Shown: positions 8,800 through 18,991 of the stretch, one piece after another | How the letters are laid out: each line of letters opens with the position of its first letter | How positions within the stretch are numbered: position 1 is the first letter of the stretch | NCBI RefSeq assembly: GCF_016724845.1 | Contig: NZ_CP068082.1 | Location: 2,604,001 to 2,668,000 of the forward strand | Direction of reading: 5' to 3' | From: Sphingobacterium spiritivorum | GTDB lineage: Bacteria; Bacteroidota; Bacteroidia; Sphingobacteriales; Sphingobacteriaceae | DNA: 64,000 nucleotides | Program-made: the position numbers and the translations under genes | Notes under the pieces: generated by a model | Seen by the model: only the letters and a program-made list of their open reading frames with translations | The model's database searches: none | What the model was told of the DNA's origin: nothing

Positions 8800-8884
8800 T
8801 ATAAAATAAGAATTATAAAAGTTGTAGGATGTATGTCCGGACGGAGAAAACGATCGCAATATACACTACTAAAATCTGAATATT

Positions 8885-10663
8885 ATGAGCAAAGCAATCA
8901 AAGGCGGTGAATTTGTGATTAGAGAAACACCGTATACAGATATTTTTATTCCGGAGGAATTCGATGAAGAAGCAAGAATGATTCGTCAGACTTGTCTGGA
9001 CTTTCTGGATACTGAAGTTCTCAATAAACTGGAACGTATAGATGCACAGGAAGAAGGCTTAATGCCAAGTCTGATGGATAAGGCCGGAGAACTTGGTTTA
9101 TTAGGCGTTTCAATACCTGAAGAATATGGTGGGTTCGGTAAGAATTTTAATACGTCCATGTTAGTCGCAGATGCCGTCGGTTCGGGTTATTCATTTGCTG
9201 TAGCTTTGTCCGCACATACCGGAATTGGTACTTTACCGATTCTTTATTATGGAAATGCAGAGCAGAAAGCAAAGTATATTCCTAAACTGGCTTCCGGAGA
9301 ATGGAAGGCTTCATACTGTCTGACAGAGCCTAACTCCGGATCGGATGCGAACTCAGGGCGTACATCGGCTAAACTGAATGCAGAAGGTACTCATTATATT
9401 ATCAATGGTCAGAAGATGTGGATTACCAATGGTGGTTTTGCCGATATCTTTATCGTATTTGCTAAGATTGATGATGATAAAAATCTGACAGCATTTATTG
9501 TGGAGAAAGATTTTGGAGGTATTACCATGAATCCTGAAGAACATAAGTTAGGTATCAAAGGTTCGTCTACGCGTCAGATCTTTTTTAATGATTGCGCCGT
9601 TCCTGTAGAAAATATGCTTTCAGACCGTGAAAACGGATTCAAAATTGCAGTTAATATTCTGAATATCGGACGTATCAAACTGGGTGCAGCGACTATCGGA
9701 TCGTCAAGAGGTGTATTGACGCAAGCTATAAAATATGCAAACGAACGTGTACAGTTTAATCTGCCTATTTCTAAGTTTGGAGCTATCCGTTATAAAATCG
9801 CAGAAGCCGCCATTCGTTTGTTTGCAGTAGAATCAGCTACATACCGTGCCGGACAAAATATTGATGATGCCTATGATGCTTTGGTTGCAGGAGGAATGGA
9901 TGAGGCGAAAGCAAAACTAAAATCTGTGGAGCAGTTTGCTATCGAATGTGCTATTATCAAAGTCTGGGGATCAGAGATGCTGGATTATGTTGTAGATGAG
10001 GGAGTACAGATATACGGAGGTATGGGCTATTCGGCAGATGCACCAATGGAAAGAGCTTATCGTGACTCTCGTATCAACCGCATTTTTGAAGGAACAAATG
10101 AGGTAAACCGTCTTTTGGTAGTGGATATGTTATTGAAGCGCGCGATGAAAGGGGAATTGGATCTGATGGGACCGGCAACAGCTGTCGCAGGAGAACTGAT
10201 GTCTATTCCTGATTTCGGAGATGAAGATGAAACGCCATTTGCAGCAGAGAAAAAAATATTGGCTAATCTCAAAAAAGCAGGGTTGCTGATTGCAGGTGCA
10301 GCCGTTCAGAAACTGATGATGTCCCTGTCCAAAGAACAGGAAATCCTCATGAATATTGCAGACATAATCGGTTACGTATATGTATCCGAATCTGTCCTGT
10401 TACGTGCCGAGAAGATCTTCCATACACAAGGAGCAGATGCAGCAGCTTATGCTACCGATATTGCTAAAGTATATCTGTATACAGCGATTGATAAAATAAA
10501 TGCTGTAGGTAAAGAGGCACTTTATTCATTTGGAGAAGGAGATGAATTAAAAATGATGCTGGTAGGTCTGCGCAGATTTACAAAGGCAGAACCATTTAAT
10601 ATTAAAGATGCCCGTCAGCGTATTGCCAAAAAGCTGATTGAGGAGAATAAATATTGTTTTTAA
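8885..10663 (+). CDS. fadE: Acyl-CoA dehydrogenase, long form
   Basis: 592 residues, similar in length to Bacillus FadE and longer than the ordinary ~380-residue acyl-CoA dehydrogenases. It oxidises acyl-CoA to trans-2-enoyl-CoA with FAD, the first beta-oxidation step. The N-terminal helical domain (about 25-145) is followed by the beta domain (about 150-245, YCLTEPNSGSDAN and MWITNGG) and the C-terminal helical domain (about 260-415, with QIYGGMGYSADAPMERAYRD). The expected catalytic base is Glu402 in FEGTNEV. Residues 440-592 form the extra C-terminal helical extension seen in long members of the family. Last gene of the operon, closed by a strong terminator. Confidence 0.92.
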   Translation: MSKAIKGGEFVIRETPYTDIFIPEEFDEEARMIRQTCLDFLDTEVLNKLERIDAQEEGLMPSLMDKAGELGLLGVSIPEEYGGFGKNFNTSMLVADAVGSGYSFAVALSAHTGIGTLPILYYGNAEQKAKYIPKLASGEWKASYCLTEPNSGSDANSGRTSAKLNAEGTHYIINGQKMWITNGGFADIFIVFAKIDDDKNLTAFIVEKDFGGITMNPEEHKLGIKGSSTRQIFFNDCAVPVENMLSDRENGFKIAVNILNIGRIKLGAATIGSSRGVLTQAIKYANERVQFNLPISKFGAIRYKIAEAAIRLFAVESATYRAGQNIDDAYDALVAGGMDEAKAKLKSVEQFAIECAIIKVWGSEMLDYVVDEGVQIYGGMGYSADAPMERAYRDSRINRIFEGTNEVNRLLVVDMLLKRAMKGELDLMGPATAVAGELMSIPDFGDEDETPFAAEKKILANLKKAGLLIAGAAVQKLMMSLSKEQEILMNIADIIGYVYVSESVLLRAEKIFHTQGADAAAYATDIAKVYLYTAIDKINAVGKEALYSFGEGDELKMMLVGLRRFTKAEPFNIKDARQRIAKKLIEENKYCF

Positions 10664-10685
10664 TCTTTTATTGTTTTAGGTTGTT

Positions 10686-10717
10686 AAGCCAGCGTGTTTA
10701 TACACGCTGGCTTTTTT
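10686..10717 (+). terminator. Terminator of the marR-fadNAE operon
   Basis: Stem of at least 11 bp (AAGCCAGCGTG with CACGCTGGCTT) followed by TTTTT on the + strand. Confidence 0.88.
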
Positions 10718-10738
10718 ATGATTCAGTATTGATGGATA

Positions 10739-11617
10739 TTACCATCGGTAACCTAGGGCAAATTCCAGACATTCCGCGGTATTTCTCTGAATTCCCGATG
10801 TGCCTTTCAGATAAGCAAAATTAAACTTAAACTTCTTAATATTCAGATTCATTCCTGTCGTTATGTTTTGATTGCTGTGATAGAGTGCAAACAGTTGAAA
10901 GTTTCGGTTGAAGGCAACAGCTCCGCCCAGATCCAAGACATCATTGTCATTCAATAATTTCCGGAAAGATACCTGAGGAGAAAACCGAAGACGGCTTACT
11001 GTTTCTATTGTATAGCTGACGCTGCTGAAGATCCTGCTTTTATTGACCAGAAAATAAGTGGTCTTCTTTGCCAGAATATTATTGACAGAGAGCTGTATAT
11101 CAACATCCGAAACGCTGTATGCAACACCCAGATCAAGATCCAGTTTATTGGTTCTTCTGTTGAAATCCAGTAATGTCGGGTCATTGGTCTCTCCCTCAAT
11201 CTTTTTGAGATCGATGTTTTCACTTGTATAACTTAGTGAAGTCCCCAGACTCAGCATATTCCCCGGGTTATCAAACAGTAAATGGTGGGCATAGGAAGCC
11301 TGTAAACTGGTGTGTTTGAACGATCCTGAATTTATATTATGTATTCCTGCACCAAAACCATGTGTATTAAGGTTCAGGTTTAAATTTAGTAATTGCTCAT
11401 TCTGGTTTGCATGATTGTTCGCCACATTATTACGGATGCCAAGTAGCAGCGAGTTTTCAGCAGAAATGCCATACTTTGCCGAATTTTGGAGGTATTTGTC
11501 CGTAAAAAATCCCGAGGCTAAAGGCACTTGTTGTGCAAATCCTACAGATGAAGATAACAGTATGATAAAGGTTAAATAACAGGAAATAATATACCTGTTG
11601 ATTTGATATGAGTTCAT
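10739..11617 (-). CDS. PorP/SprF family type IX secretion system membrane protein
   Basis: 292 residues with a signal peptide (about 1-28, hydrophobic stretch ISCYLTFIILLSSSVGFA) and then antiparallel beta strands typical of the PorP/SprF outer-membrane barrel. Landmarks are QQVPLASGFFTDKYLQNSAKYG, SLGTSLSYTSENI and a last strand LEFALGYRW with a terminal aromatic residue. In gliding Bacteroidota, SprF-like proteins are paired with one cargo that carries a type B C-terminal signal and are needed for its export or surface attachment. Here the gene starts 8 bases after the giant cargo gene ends, so the pair is one operon. Confidence 0.82.
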   Translation of the reverse strand: MNSYQINRYIISCYLTFIILLSSSVGFAQQVPLASGFFTDKYLQNSAKYGISAENSLLLGIRNNVANNHANQNEQLLNLNLNLNTHGFGAGIHNINSGSFKHTSLQASYAHHLLFDNPGNMLSLGTSLSYTSENIDLKKIEGETNDPTLLDFNRRTNKLDLDLGVAYSVSDVDIQLSVNNILAKKTTYFLVNKSRIFSSVSYTIETVSRLRFSPQVSFRKLLNDNDVLDLGGAVAFNRNFQLFALYHSNQNITTGMNLNIKKFKFNFAYLKGTSGIQRNTAECLEFALGYRW

Positions 11618-11625
11618 AATAAAGG

Positions 11626-14600
11626 TTATTGAGGGTTTACGATATCTAAGTAGCCTGCATATTCTTTTTTATTGAAAATGACCTTATACATATAGGTGCC
11701 ATTCGGCAGAGGGCTCGAATTGGATATTCCGGGCCAGTCATTTTTATAATCCCGTGCAGAAAACACTAATCTCCCGTTTTGACTATATACATATACTTCA
11801 TTTTCAGGATCAGCTTCGATATTTTTGATTAGCCAGTAATCATTGATACCGTCATTATTCGGTGTAATGATATTATTGATCTTCAGCTGATAAGCCGATT
11901 CGATCAGATCCAACTGTAATGATGCCGTGGAAATACAACCATCTGAAGATTTACCAGTTACTTTGTAGCTGATTTCTCTGCCGGCATTTAGGGTTATACT
12001 GTTGCCTGAACCTATGGAACTTTCGTTTGCAAACCATTCGTAACTGTAATCAGCAGACGGATTTACCACATTGAGCGTTACAGGTTTGTTCTCTAACAGA
12101 GGTCTGCTGTTATCATATGCGATCTTTAATTCAGGGGGGGAGGTGGCTGTAATATTGAAACTTTGGCTATAAGAATCTATTCCACCGTTATTTGTCCCTC
12201 CGTTATCTTTTACGGTAACGTTGATACGGGTTGTCCCTGCATATGTCTCTTTTAATATAATTCTGATGGTTCCGGTAGAAGATGTAGGTTGAAGTATCTG
12301 CAGCTCATCAAAGAGATCTGCATGATCTGCCTGAATGGATAGCGTCGTCTGCTGACTGGATTCTTTTCCCGGAGAAATTCCGTTTATCATCACTTCATAT
12401 TCTTGCCCGCTGTTGCAATATGTCAGGTCAGCGATGCTTTGAAAAGTTGGGGCCTGATTGACAAAATTGATGTTTATAGTCAGTTCCGTTTCTTCACTGG
12501 TTTTGCGATCATTGTCTACAGTAGTGGTGAATTTAATACTTTGTATCAGGCCATAGCTGAAATCTGCAGGATCGAGGATGCGTACCTCGCCCGAGTTTGT
12601 ATCCAGTTCGATTGCCGGAATACCATTCTGATTGGGATCATCGGTTTTAAGGAGTTTCCAGTTTTTTAAAGGACCATTCAACGGATTCGTAGCCTGCAAT
12701 CTGGTCAGGATATTTCCTTTGGCACTTCCTTCATTTACAGTTATCGGAACGACCTGTACAACGGGTCTGGGTAGCTCTTCAGTAGTAAACTTAGCAATAG
12801 AGCTGGAAGCTTTTTCTGTATCCCGGAATGCTTCTACTTTCCAGTAATAACTCTGTATGTATTCCAGTTCCTCAGGAACGGTAAATGTATCCGGTCTGAT
12901 GTGGTCCGCAATTTTGATCCATTCATCAGTTGATTTACCCAGAAAAACACTGTAGGTTTCTTCATCACTTCTCCATTTAAAGACAGGGTTAAGCGCATTT
13001 TGCGAAACAGCATCTTGTGCAGGAGTAATCAATACCGGAGGGGCAACAGGAATACCGGTCGCATACAATTGAGAAATATCTTCGTCAGACAAAGCATAGT
13101 TGTAAAGCTTTACTTCGTCCAGTTGGTCTCTGTATATTTTATTTTCGGCAGAATTACCGATAAGCAGGTCTACATTATCCTGTCCTATGTTTTGTGCGAG
13201 CGCAGAGGCTGTTTTGATAAATTTTCCGTCAATGTAAAGGGATATTTTGGCATTTTCCACGTCCCGCACGGCAACAATATGATGCCATTGATTATTAAAT
13301 AAATTGTTGGCCGCTATACCCGTGGTCACTTCGTTTTTACCACGTCCACTGACACTGGAATCATCATCAATGGCAAAAACAAGATTTCCGTTATTATTTA
13401 ATTGAATACCATACCATCTTCCTACACCCGAAAAAGTACCCTTTTGTATCAGGTAGGCATTTGTTGCGGAGGTCGTGTAGGTATTGCTGCTGCCTTTCAT
13501 CCAGAGGGATATGCTGAAGGAGTTGTAGTCAAATTTGTTTTGCTCTCTCGCCGGTATAACTATTGCTTTAGTTGCAGTTGTACCGTTGGCTGTTTTAAAT
13601 TCAACAGCACCGTTACTTTTTCCCAAGGCCACAAAAGGCGATGTACTAAAGGAGCGTGTTGTTCCGTGATTTGCATATTTGCTGTAATCGTATCCGACTG
13701 CCTGTTGATCATCAAAAGAATAATAACCTACTAATTCACGCTTATTCGGATTAGCTGTAAAACTCCATACTGGACTTTCCTTACTGACCCCGTTGTTTTG
13801 TACGATGACTTTCCAGTAATAAATGGTGCCGGGATCAAGTAATCGGAAGGTAAAGTTTTTTTCGGTTGCGGGTAAGGATGCTGCTTTATGAAGCTGATCT
13901 GCAGACGTGCCAAAGTAAATATCAAAAGAAGTTGTATTTTCTCCACCTGACCAACTGACAGTTGTCTGATCTCCTCTTGAAGAAATACCTTTATCTTTAG
14001 GAAATGGAGTATGTGCAGCCAATAGTCCGACATGCTCTAAATAATCTCTTTGAATGGCCGAGTCTGCTAATGCATAATTGTAGATTTTCAGCTCATCGAG
14101 TTTGCCGAAATAAGGCGCAGAATTCAGATTGTTCTGTTTTAAAAATTCCAGTTCTCCTATATTTCCGATAATCAGATCTGATAATTCACCTATGCCACTG
14201 GTTGCTTTACTGATCGTGGCCTCCACATTCAGTTTCCCGTTGCGGTAAAGCTTGATTTTTTTGTTTTCTGTATCGCGGATTACGGTTACATGTGTCCATT
14301 GTCCGGTGTAGAAATCTGAAGTTTTTGCAGTGATCTCATCCTTTCCCAGGTTGTCGTTATCGATTGCAAACCGAAAATTTTCTTCTTTTACTTCTATATT
14401 AAAGCGGTTGCCGGTAGCGCCTGTGGTCGTATTTTTGGTAATTGATCCTTTGCATAATATATAGGAGCTATTTGTAGAAGTCGGACGATCCTCCTGAGCG
14501 GCTTTCATCCAAAATGTAATGGTGAAAGAAGAGTTGTTGAGGTATAAATGAGCCTTATGCGGTATACTGGCGGAATAGGTGGAGGGGTCGGCTTTCTTCA

Positions 14601-16761
14601 GATCCAGCGCTCCGTTATGCACGCCTTCCGTGCGGAGTGAAATCCCCAGATCTGAAGTGCGGGACAGCTCACCGTGATTGGCAAAAGCTGACTGATCGAG
14701 TAAGGTTGTTTCCAGTTCCTCTGTTGTCTCGTCAAAATTCCAGTGTCCGACAAGCATTTTTGGAAAGAGCTGTTCCGTCCTGAATGTCCAGACTTCACCG
14801 GTTGTGGTTCCTTTGTCATTACTGGCGTCTACCCGCCAGTAATAGGAAGTGTTATTTTCTAAATCGGATATCACAATGCCGGGTGTTGCACTGTAAGCGA
14901 CTTCCTGTTTCAAAATAAGATTATCGGCGTCTTTCCCGAAATATATCGCATAGGTTTTGGTGTTGCTGCTACCAGTCCAGGAAAGGTCTATAGCACCTTC
15001 ATTCAGAATAACATGGTTATATAAATGAACCGGAGAAGGTTGCGCAGCAGGAACAGGAGCAGTCGGTATGGCTGTTGTACGGTGAGATAAAGCAGTGCTG
15101 AATACCGATTCTTCCTGATCGTGAATCGACTTCAACCGGTAATAGTAAAGGGTGTTAGGTTTGAGGTTATCGTCGGTAAAAGTTGTTTTATTGATCTCTG
15201 TAGTGGTTACCGGAGTCCATTGTATAGCATCAGCGGATCTTTCAATACGGGTTTTGACATCAGGCGAATTATTTTCCCAGGACAAGGTAACGACACTTCG
15301 GGCAGGTGTCTCATCATACGAGAGACTGGTTGCTTTGATGTTTTTTGGAGGCCTGACGAAGTCAGTGGGTTGCTCATCTGCGAGCATATTGATATATACC
15401 TCAATATTAAGATACGGAGCATGAGCATTGCTTTCCTTTAAGGCGTCTGATGGATCATTTTTATTGAGTCCTAACCGTTCTTCCCATTCATCCGGAATAC
15501 CGTCATTGTCAGTGTCCGCAGGAAGTTGTGCCGGATAGAAGTCTCCCAGACCTCCGTTGCTTAGTCCGTTATCCGTTTCACGGTACATGTATTGTCCTGA
15601 TTTGCCAATACTCATCAGATCAGCGATCATACCTGCATCTACCTGATCGCGATTGGGAAAAGTTGCTCCCACGTTAGATACGATCCATTGGTACGCTTCG
15701 GAGGCAGACATGCCAGGGGCTATCGTTGGATAGCTGGAATAATCCCCTGCATTTTTAAAATTTTCAGGTTCAATTCCCGGATACCAGGTACTGTTGGCTT
15801 GTATCTCCATTCCATTCAGTACCCCATCATAATTGCGGTCATAGTAGTTGCCACGCTGATAGAGGTTGAAATTACCGTTTCCTCTGGAAAATGGTGTTGA
15901 TTTAGATTGAGGAGTTGCCGGACCGGCAATAAAGTAATTATTTAATAAGGTCACATTTGATTCTCCGGAAGATTCTCCTCCCAGAATATAAGCATCTGCC
16001 GAAATACTGTGATCGGCATAAGTTGTGTTTGCATTACCAAAATTGTAAACGACATTATTGACAAACTCATTTATACCTTTTACTTTGGGGTTTCTGGTCT
16101 TATTGCTCATGTAGAGCGATTTCAGAATACTGATTTTTCCACCTGTCTGAATCAGTCCGCCTGCAGAGTGATTGTGCCGGTGCAATCCCTGTCCGATAAT
16201 AGAGTTCTGTATGGTAATGTTATCCGGCTCACTGCCTTTATTATCCCAGTTGATAGAAAATACTTCATCCAGCCCCCAGGAAAAAGACATATGATCAAGG
16301 ATGATATTCGTTCCGTTGGCAATACCGGAAGCGTCATCATTTTTTCCGGCACCTCCGTTGACTCCCAGTCGTATACGAAGATGACGGCTAATCGTATTGG
16401 ATGCTCCGCTAAACGAAACTCCGCGTCCGTAAAGAACAATTCCGTCACCTGGAGCAGTCTGACCTGCAATGGTAGTGTTAGCGGCCACCTGAATTTTACT
16501 GCTGAGCGTGATAATGCCGCTGACTTTGAAGATGATAAATCTTCCGGGCTGACTTACGGCATCTCGGAATGAACCGGGACCGCTGTCGCTCAGATTCGTT
16601 ACAAAATATACCGATCGGGAACTGTAGCCCCGCGCTCCGGTAGCATACCGGCCGAAACCTTCTGCCCCGGGAAATGCTAATGTTTGTGCTAAACTGTTCT
16701 GAAGATTTTCGAGCGAAAATAACAGACAGAACAACATGCAAAGAACATACTTTCTTTTCAT
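11626..16761 (-). CDS. Giant type IX-secreted pectate-lyase-like protein with FN3, LamG and gliding-motility C-terminal domain
   Basis: 1711 residues. Signal peptide 1-26. A PL1-like right-handed beta-helix follows (about 28-400): LAFPGAEGFGRYATGARGY, VTNLSDSGPGSFRDAVSQ, the Asp-rich LDHMSFSWGLDE, and RNPKVKG near residue 222, where pectate lyases carry the catalytic Arg. A DTDNDGIPDEWE calcium-binding repeat lies near 415. Then come FN3 domains (about 472-565 and 580-665), a LamG-like domain (about 672-905), FN3 (about 920-1005), a second LamG (about 1011-1225), FN3 (to about 1310) and cadherin/Ig-like repeats. The C terminus (about 1627-1711, NIITPNNDGINDYW and GTYMYKVIF) is a type B T9SS sorting domain. 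It should be a surface enzyme cleaving uronic-acid polymers. The exact polysaccharide is not certain. Confidence 0.85.
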   Translation of the reverse strand: MKRKYVLCMLFCLLFSLENLQNSLAQTLAFPGAEGFGRYATGARGYSSRSVYFVTNLSDSGPGSFRDAVSQPGRFIIFKVSGIITLSSKIQVAANTTIAGQTAPGDGIVLYGRGVSFSGASNTISRHLRIRLGVNGGAGKNDDASGIANGTNIILDHMSFSWGLDEVFSINWDNKGSEPDNITIQNSIIGQGLHRHNHSAGGLIQTGGKISILKSLYMSNKTRNPKVKGINEFVNNVVYNFGNANTTYADHSISADAYILGGESSGESNVTLLNNYFIAGPATPQSKSTPFSRGNGNFNLYQRGNYYDRNYDGVLNGMEIQANSTWYPGIEPENFKNAGDYSSYPTIAPGMSASEAYQWIVSNVGATFPNRDQVDAGMIADLMSIGKSGQYMYRETDNGLSNGGLGDFYPAQLPADTDNDGIPDEWEERLGLNKNDPSDALKESNAHAPYLNIEVYINMLADEQPTDFVRPPKNIKATSLSYDETPARSVVTLSWENNSPDVKTRIERSADAIQWTPVTTTEINKTTFTDDNLKPNTLYYYRLKSIHDQEESVFSTALSHRTTAIPTAPVPAAQPSPVHLYNHVILNEGAIDLSWTGSSNTKTYAIYFGKDADNLILKQEVAYSATPGIVISDLENNTSYYWRVDASNDKGTTTGEVWTFRTEQLFPKMLVGHWNFDETTEELETTLLDQSAFANHGELSRTSDLGISLRTEGVHNGALDLKKADPSTYSASIPHKAHLYLNNSSFTITFWMKAAQEDRPTSTNSSYILCKGSITKNTTTGATGNRFNIEVKEENFRFAIDNDNLGKDEITAKTSDFYTGQWTHVTVIRDTENKKIKLYRNGKLNVEATISKATSGIGELSDLIIGNIGELEFLKQNNLNSAPYFGKLDELKIYNYALADSAIQRDYLEHVGLLAAHTPFPKDKGISSRGDQTTVSWSGGENTTSFDIYFGTSADQLHKAASLPATEKNFTFRLLDPGTIYYWKVIVQNNGVSKESPVWSFTANPNKRELVGYYSFDDQQAVGYDYSKYANHGTTRSFSTSPFVALGKSNGAVEFKTANGTTATKAIVIPAREQNKFDYNSFSISLWMKGSSNTYTTSATNAYLIQKGTFSGVGRWYGIQLNNNGNLVFAIDDDSSVSGRGKNEVTTGIAANNLFNNQWHHIVAVRDVENAKISLYIDGKFIKTASALAQNIGQDNVDLLIGNSAENKIYRDQLDEVKLYNYALSDEDISQLYATGIPVAPPVLITPAQDAVSQNALNPVFKWRSDEETYSVFLGKSTDEWIKIADHIRPDTFTVPEELEYIQSYYWKVEAFRDTEKASSSIAKFTTEELPRPVVQVVPITVNEGSAKGNILTRLQATNPLNGPLKNWKLLKTDDPNQNGIPAIELDTNSGEVRILDPADFSYGLIQSIKFTTTVDNDRKTSEETELTININFVNQAPTFQSIADLTYCNSGQEYEVMINGISPGKESSQQTTLSIQADHADLFDELQILQPTSSTGTIRIILKETYAGTTRINVTVKDNGGTNNGGIDSYSQSFNITATSPPELKIAYDNSRPLLENKPVTLNVVNPSADYSYEWFANESSIGSGNSITLNAGREISYKVTGKSSDGCISTASLQLDLIESAYQLKINNIITPNNDGINDYWLIKNIEADPENEVYVYSQNGRLVFSARDYKNDWPGISNSSPLPNGTYMYKVIFNKKEYAGYLDIVNPQ

Positions 16762-17023
16762 ATCAGATGTTTGAGTTTTACAATTGGTTAATTTTCAGGA
16801 TTATCCCACAGGAAGGAGACCCTTTTACAAATTTTACCATTAATTGTGATATGACTGACCTGAACTATCCTGCTCCGGTAAAGGGGGATAATCTTCGGAC
16901 TTAATTAGCTTCATTAAAGTCGTGGGAATTCCGGATCATAACTAGTTTGTACCCTGCGCTAATTAAATGGAAAGAAAAGTTGAGATTATGAAAAGGTTTT
17001 GCCTGAAGAATTTCAAATGCTGT
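16762..17023. other. Intergenic region upstream of the giant lyase and downstream of the PUL sigma gene
   Basis: 262 bases, AT-rich. No TAnnTTTG box, strong palindrome or hairpin was found on either strand. The promoter of the lyase operon must lie here but is not of the housekeeping type, which is compatible with control by an alternative sigma factor. Confidence 0.4.
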
Positions 17024-17641
17024 TTACAATTTGAGCCATTGTGTTAGTAAAATGACTGTACCTGACAATATCCGGAATGCTATCCGTAAATGTTTTAATG
17101 CTTTTGTTATCTGATTCTCGACAGAACGTTTTGAAATTCCGAGCTTTATTGCAATCTCATCATTGCTTAAATGTTCAAAACGACTTAGTTGAAAAATTTC
17201 CTGACAACGAGGCGGTAATTCCTTCAGAACATCATCAACCGAAGATTTTATATCTTCCTGTTCCATCTTTTCAAGTACTAAATTTGAAACACTTGTTTCG
17301 GTTGTATGCTCCTGATATTGACTGAATGCAATCTGATTTTCTTTTAAGTCCTTCAGCGCTTTATAAACATGATATCTGGCACATGTCCGCAGGTATGCAG
17401 AAAATGAACGAATCTGGAGATATTGACGCCTGTTCCATAGATTCAAAAATATATCAAGCGTTATCTCTTCACTTTTCTCACGATCATTCAGATAGGAAAA
17501 TGTTGTTGTGTAAATAAGAGACCAGAACCGATCATACAATGTAGCAAAAGCTATCTGACAATCCTCAATTTGAACGGTCACCCATAATTGCTGATCTGTC
17601 AGCAATGTATTCTGATAATATTGCTTATTACGTAAAGGCAT
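17024..17641 (-). CDS. ECF RNA polymerase sigma factor of the PUL (FecI-like)
   Basis: 205 residues, the usual length of Bacteroidota FecI-like sigma factors. Region 2 (about 25-95) includes FATLYDRFWSLIYTTTFSYLND, EEITLDIFLNLWNRR and SFSAYLRTCARYHVYKALKD. Region 4 (about 130-185) contains CQEIFQLSRFEHLSNDEIA and ISKRSVENQITKALKHLR. It is transcribed divergently from the FecR anti-sigma gene, 188 bases away, and should switch on the susCD genes when released. The C-terminal hydrophobic tail AFRILSGTVILLTQWLKL is common in this subgroup. Confidence 0.88.
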   Translation of the reverse strand: MPLRNKQYYQNTLLTDQQLWVTVQIEDCQIAFATLYDRFWSLIYTTTFSYLNDREKSEEITLDIFLNLWNRRQYLQIRSFSAYLRTCARYHVYKALKDLKENQIAFSQYQEHTTETSVSNLVLEKMEQEDIKSSVDDVLKELPPRCQEIFQLSRFEHLSNDEIAIKLGISKRSVENQITKALKHLRIAFRILSGTVILLTQWLKL

Positions 17642-17829
17642 CGAATCTGCTTTATAAGCGTGATGGTATCTAATTTATAGTTGGTTTTTTTAATGGATGA
17701 GTAATGATTATGTCTAGCCATTACCATATACAATTATAAAAAATAAAATAGAAACAAAAAATATTTTTGCAGGTGTGTTACACTTCAGAAATACACTCTA
17801 TAGAAATAGAAATCTAAATAGAGGACAGT

Positions 17830-18972
17830 ATGCTAACCAAAGAAGAATACATCAGGTTATACGAAAAACATCAACAGGGACTTTGTACAGAAGAAGAATA
17901 TCTCATGCTGGAATCCTATGAGGACGGTTTTGAGTTGCAGGATGCAAACTGGAATGAAATGCGTATGGGAGAAAAGGAAAAAGTGAAAAGGCGAATCCAT
18001 AGAAAAATAAAAGATCATATCACAATTTCAGCTTCCCGAAAGTATAAATTATTGTTCAGGAGTATCCAGACTGCTGCGGCCGTATTAATTGTATGTTTCG
18101 GAGCTTATTGGTTATGGAACCTGAAAGATGATGCCGGTAATAATCGGGCTATGGTCGTCCATAAAAAAATACTTCCGGGGGGGAATAAAGCAATTCTTAC
18201 ACTGGATAATGGTGCGGAACTGGATCTTAATTCTCTAAAAATTGGTGATTTATCATTAGATGGGCAGGTGTTAGCCAGTAAGAATACGGAAGGGCAGTTG
18301 GCATATGATCAGACTAACCTATCCGCAGCAAAGATCAGCTATCATAAAATACGGACACCAAAAGGGGGACAATATCAGGTCGACTTATCGGATGGAACAA
18401 AAGTATGGTTAAATGCAGAATCGTCTATACGTTTCCCGACTTATTTTACCGGTGACGAACGCGTCGTTGAAATTGCAGGAGAGGTTTTCTTCGATGTACA
18501 GAAACAAAGCGGAAAATCATTTATTGTGAAGACTGCCGATCAGAAAATAACAGTGCTTGGTACACGGTTTAATGTGAATGCCTATGCAGAAGAACCTTCA
18601 GTACAAACCTCTCTTATTGAGGGAAAGGTTTTTTTGGATGTAAATAGCAAAAGGTATAATCTCCATCCAGGACAACGTACGACTTATGATAAAGGGAGTA
18701 AGCGTGTAGATACGGAGACCTTTAATCCAAAAGAGGTACTGGCCTGGCAAAGCGGTAACTTCTTCTTCGATGCAGAAGAAATAGAAAGTATCATGCGCAA
18801 GATCGCACGATGGTATGATGTGGAAATTGTCTACCAGGGTAATATGAAAGATAAAATATTTTCGGGAACCATTTCACGCTTCGGGGAAGTGCAGGATGTG
18901 CTTGATATGCTGGCTCTTACAGGCTCAGTAAAGTTTAGAATAGAAGGAAGGAGGATATACGTTATGGGATAA
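17830..18972 (+). CDS. FecR family anti-sigma factor (DUF4974 type)
   Basis: 380 residues. The cytoplasmic N-terminal helical part (about 1-65) should bind the sigma factor. One membrane helix follows (about 77-98, TAAAVLIVCFGAYWLW). The periplasmic FecR domain (about 170-265) shows the conserved run YHKIRTPKGGQYQVDLSDG and VWLNAESSIRFPTYF. The C-terminal DUF4974 domain (about 308-378) includes NFFFDAEEIESIMRKIARWYDVE. It transmits the state of the SusC STN domain to the divergently encoded sigma factor. The gene starts 188 bases from the sigma gene and precedes susC by 99 bases. Confidence 0.93.
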   Translation: MLTKEEYIRLYEKHQQGLCTEEEYLMLESYEDGFELQDANWNEMRMGEKEKVKRRIHRKIKDHITISASRKYKLLFRSIQTAAAVLIVCFGAYWLWNLKDDAGNNRAMVVHKKILPGGNKAILTLDNGAELDLNSLKIGDLSLDGQVLASKNTEGQLAYDQTNLSAAKISYHKIRTPKGGQYQVDLSDGTKVWLNAESSIRFPTYFTGDERVVEIAGEVFFDVQKQSGKSFIVKTADQKITVLGTRFNVNAYAEEPSVQTSLIEGKVFLDVNSKRYNLHPGQRTTYDKGSKRVDTETFNPKEVLAWQSGNFFFDAEEIESIMRKIARWYDVEIVYQGNMKDKIFSGTISRFGEVQDVLDMLALTGSVKFRIEGRRIYVMG

Positions 18973-18991
18973 ATTCTATTAAAATCAGATA

